Assembly: GCA_030538115.1 (NCBI GenBank)
Contig: JAUNUP010000026.1
Location: 1-40,314, forward strand
Direction of reading: 5' to 3'
From: Dermatophilus congolensis
GTDB taxonomy: Bacteria > Actinomycetota > Actinomycetes > Actinomycetales > Dermatophilaceae
DNA length: 40,314 nucleotides
Part shown: piece after piece, positions 32,442 to 38,944 of the stretch
Position numbering within the stretch: position 1 is the stretch's first letter
Layout: each line of letters opens with the position of its first letter
Notes under the pieces: model-generated
Database searches by the model: none
Told to the model about the DNA's origin: nothing
The model's input: only the letters and a program-made list of their open reading frames with translations
Made by a program: the position numbers and the translations under genes

Positions 32442-33809
32442 GTGACCTCAGCCGCTGCCCCGATTCCCGGCCCCAGTACCGTTCGAGCGGTCTCCGGCCT
32501 GGTCACGCGCGGGTTTCTCGAGGAGATGGGCCGCCAGTGGCGCACTCATGGCGACCTGTTCGAGATGCGCCTGGGCCCGCGGCGTCTGCTGGTGGCCGTG
32601 CACCCGGAGGCGGTGCGCGAGGTCACGATGAGCAACCGTCGCGACTTCGACAAGCTCGGCAGCTACGACACGGTGCGGGACTACCTCACCGGGCAGGGCC
32701 TCATCGCCAGCACCGGTGACCTCTGGAAGCGCCAGCGACGGCTGATGGCACCGATGTTCACGCCACGGGGCGTGCAGGTGTACGGCGAGACGATGCTGAC
32801 GGACGCCCTCCGGCTCGCTGACCGGTGGGGTGAGCTGGCCGTCTCCGGAACGCGTGTCGACATGGGCGAGGAGATGACCGAGCTCACCGCGTCGATCATC
32901 GTGAGCGCTCTGTTCAGCTCCGACTCAACCATCGCCGGCCTGCACCAGCACGTGTCGACGATGATCGGCTACGCCAACGCCCGCGCGGGCGGCATGGCGG
33001 CCCCGACGTGGGCGCCGACCCCTGGTGCCCGTCGCTATGTCGCGGCCCGCAAGGCGGTGCACGGGTTCATCGAATCCCTTATCCGGCAACGTCGTTCGAT
33101 GCCGGAGGCCGAGTGGCCGGACGACCTGCTCACCCGCCTCATGCAGGCCCGCGACGACGAGACCGGCGCGTCGATGGCCGACGACCTGCTGCGCGACGAG
33201 TCGATCACGATGTTCTTCGCCGGCCACGAAACCACCGCCCGCACCATGACTGCCACCTGGTATGCCCTGGCCACGAACCCGCACGTCGCAGTGAGGCTGC
33301 ACGAAGAACTCGATGCGGTTCAGGGTGATCCGGCCGGGGTGGCGAGCGGCACGCCTCCGACCTTGGACGACCTCAAGCGGCTCCCGTACACGCTGCAGGT
33401 GGTCAAGGAGGTGCTGCGGCTGTACCCCGCGGCGCCGTTCTACGTGCGCGACGCGGTGCGCGACACCACCGTGATGGGACGTGAGGTACCCGCCGGAGCG
33501 TCGGTGATGCTGTCGCCGTACTACACACACCGACACCCTGAGTTCTGGTTCGACGCAGAGCGATTCGATCCCGACCGCTGGAAGCCGGCGCGAGAGAAGG
33601 CCCAGCACCCGACCGCGTTCCACCCCTTCGCCTCCGGCGAACGCGTCTGCATCGGGAACCACTTCTCGCTGCTCGAATCGCACATCCTGCTGGCCGTGCT
33701 GGCCCACCGCTACGCCCCCCAACTCCCGGCGGGCTTCACCCCGAAATGGAAGATGGACGGCGTACTGACCTCGGCAAACGGAATGCCGATGACCATAACC
33801 CGCCGCTGA
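32442..33809 (+). CDS. Cytochrome P450
   Basis: A 455-residue haem monooxygenase. The oxygen-activation helix is FFAGHETTART, the ExxR helix is KEVLRLYP, and the haem loop is FHPFASGERVCIG with Cys403 as the axial ligand. Other P450 features are RLMAPMFTP early and FDPDRW. The AGHETTA form and the PERF-like FDPDRW resemble fatty-acid and terpene hydroxylating P450s (CYP102/CYP4-like clan) more than the macrolide types. No ferredoxin or reductase gene lies nearby, so it must borrow redox partners. GTG 32442 is taken as the start for the opening PIPGP-like segment (AAPIPGPS) and the -10 spacing. Substrate unknown. Confidence 0.93.
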   Translation: MTSAAAPIPGPSTVRAVSGLVTRGFLEEMGRQWRTHGDLFEMRLGPRRLLVAVHPEAVREVTMSNRRDFDKLGSYDTVRDYLTGQGLIASTGDLWKRQRRLMAPMFTPRGVQVYGETMLTDALRLADRWGELAVSGTRVDMGEEMTELTASIIVSALFSSDSTIAGLHQHVSTMIGYANARAGGMAAPTWAPTPGARRYVAARKAVHGFIESLIRQRRSMPEAEWPDDLLTRLMQARDDETGASMADDLLRDESITMFFAGHETTARTMTATWYALATNPHVAVRLHEELDAVQGDPAGVASGTPPTLDDLKRLPYTLQVVKEVLRLYPAAPFYVRDAVRDTTVMGREVPAGASVMLSPYYTHRHPEFWFDAERFDPDRWKPAREKAQHPTAFHPFASGERVCIGNHFSLLESHILLAVLAHRYAPQLPAGFTPKWKMDGVLTSANGMPMTITRR

Positions 33810-33835
33810 CCGAGCGGGGCACCGGAAACTGAACC

Positions 33836-33847
33836 TTCCGATCGGAA
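33836..33847. other. 12-bp palindrome downstream of the P450 gene
   Basis: TTCCGATCGGAA is a perfect palindrome followed by AGAAAA, 27 bases after the P450 stop. It is too compact for a strong terminator; it may be an operator or chance. Confidence 0.25.
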
Positions 33848-33977
33848 AGAAAACCCTCTGATTGGGCAGAAGGACTTCCGCGCCTATGAAGCCATCGTCC
33901 GGTCGAGGTGCCCAGCATCGACGAGCGCGGCGTGCGGGTGCTCTCAGGAGGCGTGGCCTAATGTCGATACAGTGAAT

Positions 33978-34292
33978 ATGGCTTCTCGACACCTCACGAT
34001 GGTCACGGCGGCGCTGATGGGGTTGGGCCTCGCGGGAGCTGTGGCTTCCCCGAGCGCGTCGGCCGCTCCGGCTGCGAAGAAGTACGCGAACTGCGCTGCT
34101 CTGAACAAGGTGTATCCGGCCGGAGTGGGGCTACCCAAGGCCAAGGACAAGGTCTCCAAGCGCTCGAAGCCGGTCACCAACTTCACGAAGAACGCCAAGG
34201 TCTACAACCTCAACAAGGCCAGGCTCGACCGCGACAACGACGGCATCGCCTGCGAGCGACACGTAAAGGCACCCGCGAAGAAGGCCAGGTAA
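33978..34292 (+). CDS. Secreted excalibur calcium-binding-domain protein
   Basis: A 104-residue protein. An N-terminal signal peptide (MVTAALMGLGLAGAVASPSA, probable cleavage after ASA-A near residue 28) is followed by the excalibur domain: YANCAALNKVYPAGVG, and LDRDNDGIACE with the DxDxDGxxC calcium loop. It should be secreted or surface-associated; some excalibur proteins carry nucleases, but none is present here. Start ATG 33978 is uncertain: GTG 33972 is in frame, and AGGAGG (33946-33951) better serves a 4-codon frame (ATG 33961, Met-Ser-Ile-Gln) that stops at 33975. A further short open frame ending at 33960 has a coding-like ending (VRVLSGGVA), but I cannot name it. Confidence 0.87.
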   Translation: MASRHLTMVTAALMGLGLAGAVASPSASAAPAAKKYANCAALNKVYPAGVGLPKAKDKVSKRSKPVTNFTKNAKVYNLNKARLDRDNDGIACERHVKAPAKKAR

Positions 34293-34346
34293 GAAGGCGT
34301 CGCTCGCCTCTGTCCTCGGTTCGGGGACGACGCGGGAGTCGGGGGC

Positions 34347-35369
34347 CTACGGGAGGAGCGCGGCCAGGGCGGTCGCTACCGGGCCCGTTGTTGCGTCGCG
34401 CCAGCCCTCGCCTGCCCACAGATGCACTCGCGATGGGTCGTCTGCTGCGGCCGATGCCGAGCGGATTCCCCTCGTCAGGTAGTGCAGCGCCGGGTAGCCG
34501 GAGGGGGCCACGTCGGTGAACCGTCTCGTGAAGTCGTTCACCAGGGCCCTTGCAGCGCGACCCGTGAACGCGCGCGTCAGCACAGTTCGGTCGAACTGCG
34601 GATCCGCGAGGGCGTTCTTGTGCACCTGCGAGGTGCCCGCCTCGTCGCTGCGCATCAGCATCGTGCCGACCACTACCGCGTTGGCTCCGGCTGCGAGCAC
34701 GTCTCGCACCTGGTCGGCGCTCGAGATGCCGCCTGCCGCGAGTAGCGGTAGTGCGACCTCCGCGCTGACGCCGCGGATCAGTTCAGTGAGGGGCAGGTCG
34801 GGTGGGAGGGCGGTTCCGTCCCAGATGCCCGAGTGACCTCCCGCCGCGAAGCCCTGCACGGCGAGGCCGTCGACGCCCGCCTCCTGCGCGGCTCGCGCCT
34901 CCGCCACGGAGGTCACCGTCTGCAAGGTGAACGAGCCCGCCTCACGGAGTCGTCGGATGTCGGCGACCGGAGGGAGACCGAACGTAAAGCTGAGCACGGG
35001 CACCGGATCTGCCACCAGCGCATCGACCTTCGCGGCCCACAGGTCATCGCCGTCTTCGTTGAGCTCGGGAAGTGTCTGGCCGAGCTCCGCGGCGATCGGA
35101 GCGAGGTGCTCGGCGTACGCGAGGTAGTCGCCGGGGGTGATCGGCACCGGGTTGGGCACGAACAGGTTGACGCCGAACGCCTGCACGCCGGCGTCCCTGA
35201 CCTGCGCGATCTCCCCGGTCATCCCCTCGACCGTCTTGTACCCCGCCGCGAGTTGCCCGAAATGACCAGCCCGAGAGGCGGACACGACCAACGCGGGCGT
35301 CGTGGGCCCACCGGCCATCGGCGCCGCGAACACGGGGGCAGCGTCAGCGAGCAACTTCGGAAATGCCAT
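34347..35369 (-). CDS. Nitronate monooxygenase (2-nitropropane dioxygenase family)
   Basis: A 340-residue FMN enzyme with a TIM-barrel fold that oxidises nitronates such as propionate-3-nitronate and so detoxifies nitro-acids. Family landmarks are FAAPMAGGPTTPALVVSAS at the N-terminus, FAAGGHSGIWDG, LLAAGGISSADQVRDVLAAG and VVVGTMLMRSDEAGTS, which form the FMN phosphate and substrate region with the GGH His. The length is normal. ATG 35369 is fixed by AAGGAG six bases upstream; upstream in-frame codons run into the repeat region. It is divergent from the YdeI-like gene. Confidence 0.92.
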   Translation of the reverse strand: MAFPKLLADAAPVFAAPMAGGPTTPALVVSASRAGHFGQLAAGYKTVEGMTGEIAQVRDAGVQAFGVNLFVPNPVPITPGDYLAYAEHLAPIAAELGQTLPELNEDGDDLWAAKVDALVADPVPVLSFTFGLPPVADIRRLREAGSFTLQTVTSVAEARAAQEAGVDGLAVQGFAAGGHSGIWDGTALPPDLPLTELIRGVSAEVALPLLAAGGISSADQVRDVLAAGANAVVVGTMLMRSDEAGTSQVHKNALADPQFDRTVLTRAFTGRAARALVNDFTRRFTDVAPSGYPALHYLTRGIRSASAAADDPSRVHLWAGEGWRDATTGPVATALAALLP

Positions 35370-35496
35370 GAGAACTCCTTGGCGGCAACGAAACCGATAC
35401 GACGGTGCCTCCAGTCTGCGACTTCGGTTGCCCCACGCGGTACAGGACGATGTGACCGCGCCGGTCTCGTTGAGGCAGGAGCCGGCTTCGCCGGCA

Positions 35497-35552
35497 GTCA
35501 CATGGCACATGTTTCGCATTCAGATCGCCTACCAGCGAGAGTGCCATGAGAC
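35497..35552 (+). repeat. Palindrome-bounded intergenic repeat, copy 4 (slightly decayed)
   Basis: A 56-bp copy whose ends read GTCACATGGCAC and GTGCCATGAGAC, pairing in 11 of 12 positions. ATG and CCAGC are in their usual places. It lies in a divergent gap, next to a small hairpin GCCGG-CTTCG-CCGGC at 35481-35495. Apart from these, the 300-bp gap 35370-35669 shows no gene. Confidence 0.75.
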
Positions 35553-35669
35553 ACATCTTCGGTCATCGTTTCACGCGACCGGCCTATTCTCCCGGGGGCT
35601 GCTCGGTTTCGGTTCTTGATGCTGCCCTTACCGTTGATGCAATCCGTACCTCGGCTGCAGGAGGTCATC

Positions 35670-36134
35670 GTGGCAGCGAAATCGCTCACCTTCGATACCC
35701 GGCTCGAGCCGTTCGGGCCTGCGTGTGCCGTGATGCTCTCCGATGAGCAGGTCGCCGAGCTCGGCGGGGGTAAGCGAGCGGCCGTCATCGTGACGATCGA
35801 CGGGAAGTCTGCGCCGCTACGACTCGCCGTGATGGGCGGTAAGAACTGCATCGGTCTGTCGAAAGCCAGCCGCGCGCTGCTCGGCGTGGAGATGGATCAG
35901 CAGGTCACAGTGACCGTCACGCTCGACGAGGCGACTCGCGAGGTCGAGTTGCCGCCGGAGTTGACGACGGCGTTCGCGAAGGACACAGCGCTCGCCTCCG
36001 CGTTCGAGGCCTTGGCCTATACGCACCGCAAGACCTTCGCGACCTGGGTAGGCGAGGCAAAACGCCCCGAGACCCGCGCACGCCGCGCCGCGGAGGCGGT
36101 CGAGATGATCCGAGAGGGCCGCACCCGGCAGTGA
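35670..36134 (+). CDS. YdeI/OmpD-associated family protein with DUF1905
   Basis: A 154-residue protein with two small modules. An N-terminal DUF1905 barrel (SLTFDTRLEPFGPACAVMLS, then GKSAPLRLAVMGGKNCIGLSKASR) is followed by a YdeI-type helical tail (YTHRKTFATWVGEAKRPETRARRAAEAVEMIREGR). Such proteins are widespread in actinomycetes and of unknown biochemistry; some relatives are linked to resistance to envelope-active peptides. GTG 35670 is chosen because AGGAGG (35659-35664) lies five bases upstream. It is closely followed by the FAD monooxygenase gene on the same strand. Confidence 0.88.
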   Translation: MAAKSLTFDTRLEPFGPACAVMLSDEQVAELGGGKRAAVIVTIDGKSAPLRLAVMGGKNCIGLSKASRALLGVEMDQQVTVTVTLDEATREVELPPELTTAFAKDTALASAFEALAYTHRKTFATWVGEAKRPETRARRAAEAVEMIREGRTRQ

Positions 36135-36166
36135 CCTCCGCCCGTCAGGAGACGGAGAATGGAGTG

Positions 36167-37201
36167 ATGAAGACGTCTCCGCGCAGGATCACGATCATCG
36201 GCGGCGGCATCGGTGGGCTCACCCTGGCTGCTGCGCTCGACCCCTCCCGGTTCGAGGTGACGTTGCTGGAGGCCGACCCGCGCAGACGGCAATTCGGGGC
36301 GGGCGTCGGCCTGTGGAACTCGGCGCGCAGGGCTTTGCGTCGCATCGGGGCCTGGTCGGCGCTGTCGAACGAGACCGGCGAGTCGCCCGCGACCGGGACA
36401 TTGCACGACATCCACGGGCGTCCCCTCACACGCCTCAAGGGGCTCGACCTGCACATCGTCGAACGGCCCCGGTTGCTCTCGGCGATCGAATCGGTGGTGC
36501 CCGCCTCCGTGCAGCAGGTCACCGCACAGGTCGACGACCCCACCTCCGTCGACGGTGATCTCGTCATCGGGGCCGACGGGGTCCGCAGCCGCGTACGGGG
36601 GCTCGTGTACCCGCGCGGAGCCGAACGCATCGAGACCCCGTACGTCGCCCTCCGCGGCATCGCGCCCGCCGCACAGACAGGTGACCTCGGCGAGTACTGG
36701 GGGCCGGGGCAGTTGTTCGGACTCGCACCGATGGCCGACGGACGCGGCTACTGGTTCACGACCCACCGCAGTTCCCTCGGGCCTGAGCCCCTCGACGTTG
36801 ATGCCGTGGCCGACGAGGCTCGAGTCGTGTTCGCCTCCGCGGCCCCCGCTGTGCGGCAGTTGCTCAAGACTGCTGGTCACACCACTGGCGTGAACGCGAC
36901 ACGGATGTGGATCGCTCCCCCGATGCCGCGGTACGCCTCCGGAAGGTACGTCGTCATCGGCGATGCCGCCCACGCGAGCCTGCCCAACCTCGGACGCGGG
37001 GCCTGCGACGCCGTTCTCGACGCGGTGAGCCTTGCGCGGGTGTTGAACAAGGGTGGGTCACTGGCAGCGTGGCAGGCACGACGGCTGCCATTCACTCAAG
37101 GGGCACGCGTGGCAGCGAGCGGGATCATGCGGATGGCGCTGCTCGACTCCGGGCACGGGGTGCGGAACGCGGCGCTGAGCACCGTAGGGCGGGTGCTGTG
37201 A
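36167..37201 (+). CDS. FAD-dependent monooxygenase (PHBH/UbiH-like group)
   Basis: A 344-residue flavoprotein hydroxylase. The FAD dinucleotide fold is ITIIGGGIGGLTLAAAL, the second FAD motif is LVIGADGVRSRVRG (DG motif), and the third is YVVIGDAAHASLPNLGRGA (GD motif). It is a short member that lacks the extra C-terminal domain of phenol hydroxylases. ATG 36167 follows AGGAGACGGAG; GTG 36164 and GTG 36131 (overlapping the YdeI stop) are alternatives. It is probably co-transcribed with the YdeI-like gene. It would hydroxylate a small aromatic or similar compound, but the substrate is unknown. Confidence 0.9.
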   Translation: MKTSPRRITIIGGGIGGLTLAAALDPSRFEVTLLEADPRRRQFGAGVGLWNSARRALRRIGAWSALSNETGESPATGTLHDIHGRPLTRLKGLDLHIVERPRLLSAIESVVPASVQQVTAQVDDPTSVDGDLVIGADGVRSRVRGLVYPRGAERIETPYVALRGIAPAAQTGDLGEYWGPGQLFGLAPMADGRGYWFTTHRSSLGPEPLDVDAVADEARVVFASAAPAVRQLLKTAGHTTGVNATRMWIAPPMPRYASGRYVVIGDAAHASLPNLGRGACDAVLDAVSLARVLNKGGSLAAWQARRLPFTQGARVAASGIMRMALLDSGHGVRNAALSTVGRVL

Positions 37202-37207
37202 GAAGCC

Positions 37208-37263
37208 GTCCCATGGCACCTTCGCTGGCAGGCAACGAATTTCGATGACATGTGCCATGGGAC
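37208..37263 (-). repeat. Palindrome-bounded intergenic repeat, copy 5
   Basis: A 56-bp element with perfect 12-bp ends GTCCCATGGCAC and GTGCCATGGGAC. On the minus strand it shows the shared ATG and CCAGC marks. It begins seven bases after the FAD monooxygenase stop and pairs with copy 6 in opposite orientation, 43 bp away. Confidence 0.85.
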
Positions 37264-37306
37264 GCCACCGGGCGGGGTGAGCCACGAAGTCACCTTGTCC
37301 GCCGGG

Positions 37307-37361
37307 GTCCCATGGCACATGTTCGTGGCTGCCTCATGTACCAGCAGAGGTGCCATGGGAC
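37307..37361 (+). repeat. Palindrome-bounded intergenic repeat, copy 6
   Basis: A 55-bp element with the same perfect 12-bp ends as copy 5. ATG follows the first end and CCAGCAGAG precedes the second. Copies 5 and 6 repeat the head-to-head arrangement of copies 1 and 2, again between convergent genes. Confidence 0.85.
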
Positions 37362-37370
37362 GGGAGCCGG

Positions 37371-37403
37371 GCGGGGACGGGGGCCGAGGAGCCTCGTCCC
37401 CGC
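37371..37403 (-). terminator. Hairpin downstream of the CoA-transferase operon
   Basis: GCGGGGACG (37371-37379) pairs with CGTCCCCGC (37395-37403); the 15-base loop can itself pair as CGAGG/CCTCG. It lies eight bases beyond the stop of the subunit B gene. Confidence 0.65.
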
Positions 37404-37410
37404 TTGTGGG

Positions 37411-38094
37411 TCAGGCGGTCTTCAGGTCGTCCGCGACTCGGTAGTCCGCTGCCGTTGCCGCTGCTATCTGGTCCAGCGTCACTCCGTCGACGACCTCCAC
37501 CAGGGTCAGGCCGTTTTCGTCTCTGTCGAAAACGCCCAGCTCGGTGATGATGCGGTCTACGCAGTGCATGCCCGTCGTCGGGAGGGTGATCTCTTTGACG
37601 ATCTTGCTCGAGCCGTCCTTCGCCACCTGATCCATCAGCACGACGACGCGGCGGGCGCCGATGACGAGGTCCATCGCTCCGCCCATGCCCTTGACCATCG
37701 CTCCCGGAACCATCCAGTTCGCGATGTCACCGGCTGCGTTGACCTCCATCGCTCCCAAAATCGCCAGGTCGATCTTGCCGCCCCGGATCATCGCGAAACT
37801 CAGCGCGGAGTCGAAGAACGCCGACCCCGGCAGGGTCGTCACCGTCTCCTTGCCCGCGTTGATGAGGTCGGGATCCACGTGATCGGGATGCGGGTAGGGG
37901 CCGATGCCGAGCAGACCGTTCTCCGACTGCAGCGTCACCGTCACACCCTCGGGAACGTAGTTCGGCACCAGCGTCGGCAGGCCGATGCCGAGGTTCACGT
38001 ACTGCCCGTCACGCAGTTCGAGAGCCGCCCGAGCAGCCATCTCGTTACGCGACCGCCCCAGCCGCACCGGCTTGTCCATCGATGTAGCGCTCAT
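37411..38094 (-). CDS. scoB: 3-oxoacid CoA-transferase subunit B
   Basis: A 227-residue beta subunit. The catalytic Glu lies in QSENGLLG; other family marks are [29 protein letters not shown] and [12 protein letters not shown]. With subunit A it moves CoA from succinyl-CoA (or acetyl-CoA) to a 3-oxoacid such as acetoacetate. ATG 38094 overlaps the subunit A stop by four bases (ATGA), with GGAGGGG upstream. It is the last gene of the operon, followed by a hairpin. Confidence 0.94.
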   Translation of the reverse strand: MSATSMDKPVRLGRSRNEMAARAALELRDGQYVNLGIGLPTLVPNYVPEGVTVTLQSENGLLGIGPYPHPDHVDPDLINAGKETVTTLPGSAFFDSALSFAMIRGGKIDLAILGAMEVNAAGDIANWMVPGAMVKGMGGAMDLVIGARRVVVLMDQVAKDGSSKIVKEITLPTTGMHCVDRIITELGVFDRDENGLTLVEVVDGVTLDQIAAATAADYRVADDLKTA

Positions 38095-38867
38095 CGCTGC
38101 CCCTCCGATGGCGGGTTCGTTGTGACCTTCTCTACCCACTTCGTCGCCTCTACTTGTTCGGGGGTCAGCTCGACGAGGCGGTGGACGAAGACGCCCGGCA
38201 GGTGGATGTCGTCGGGAGCCAGTTCGCCCACCTCGACGACCTTCTCCGCCTCCACCAGGCACACCCGGCCGGCCATCGCGGCCAGCGGGTTGAAGTTGCG
38301 GGCCGTCTCGTTGAACCGCAGGTTGCCGCTCTTATCCGCCACGGCAGCGCGCACGAGCGCGTAGTCGGCCTCGATCGCCTGCTCGAGTACGTACGTGTGT
38401 CCGCGGATCTCGCGTGTCTCCTTCGGAGGCGACGCCAGTGCCACGCTGCCGTCGGGGTTGTACCGCCACGGCATCCCGCCGTCAGCCACGTACGTGTGCA
38501 CGCCCGTGCGCGTGAAGAACGCCCCGATGCCCGAGCCGCCCGCGCGCATCCGCTCCGCCAGCGTGCCCTGCGGGGTCAACTCCACCTCCAGCTCACCGGA
38601 GAGGTACTGCCGCGCGAACTCCTTGTTCTCGCCCACATAGGAGGCGACGATGCGCCGCAACCGGCCCCGCTCCAACAGCATCCCCAGGCCCTTGCCGTCG
38701 ACCCCGGCGTTGTTGGAGAACACCTCCAATTCACCCACACCGCGCTCGGTCAACGCCTCGATCAGCACCTGCGGGATGCCGCACAACCCGAACCCGCCCG
38801 CAGCGATCGACGCCCCCTGAGGGATGTCGGCCACCGCCTCGGCAGCTGTCATCAACTTGCTCGACAT
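38091..38867 (-). CDS. scoA: 3-oxoacid CoA-transferase subunit A
   Basis: A 258-residue alpha subunit. Family marks are [20 protein letters not shown] (glycine-rich CoA site), [27 protein letters not shown] and [12 protein letters not shown]. It dimerises with subunit B to form the active transferase. ATG 38867 overlaps the stop of the upstream 25-residue mini-gene (TGATG) and has GAGGAG within that gene as its ribosome site. Given the acyl-CoA synthetase upstream, the operon probably activates and uses ketone bodies or branched or aromatic keto acids. Confidence 0.94.
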   Translation of the reverse strand: MSSKLMTAAEAVADIPQGASIAAGGFGLCGIPQVLIEALTERGVGELEVFSNNAGVDGKGLGMLLERGRLRRIVASYVGENKEFARQYLSGELEVELTPQGTLAERMRAGGSGIGAFFTRTGVHTYVADGGMPWRYNPDGSVALASPPKETREIRGHTYVLEQAIEADYALVRAAVADKSGNLRFNETARNFNPLAAMAGRVCLVEAEKVVEVGELAPDDIHLPGVFVHRLVELTPEQVEATKWVEKVTTNPPSEGQR

Positions 38868-38944
38868 CAGCTCTCCTCACCGACAACGGCCGCGCGACGG
38901 ACACCGACGGCCACGTTCACTGTGACCTGCAGCTTCGCAGACAT
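38867..38944 (-). CDS. 25-residue mini-gene between the synthetase and CoA-transferase genes
   Basis: ATG 38944 to TGA 38867-38869 encodes 25 residues, starting MSAKLQVTVNVAVGVRR. It exactly fills the gap: its ATG overlaps the synthetase stop (TGATG) and its stop overlaps the subunit A start (TGATG). GAGGAGG lies about five bases before the ATG, one of the best ribosome sites in the window. The peptide is hydrophobic and basic, with no motif I know. It may be a translational coupler, a real small protein, or the remnant of a longer gene. Expression is likely because of the ribosome site; function is unknown. Confidence 0.55.
   Translation of the reverse strand: MSAKLQVTVNVAVGVRRAAVVGEES

Noticed and set aside
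32442..37201. A biosynthetic cluster combining the P450, nitronate monooxygenase and FAD monooxygenase
   Set aside because: The genes are in mixed orientation with separate signals, and no scaffold-forming enzyme is present.
4374..37361. The six repeats as miniature insertion sequences
   Set aside because: No target-site duplication is visible at the ends, and no transposase gene lies in the window; the REP-like or structural view fits better, although it is not proven.
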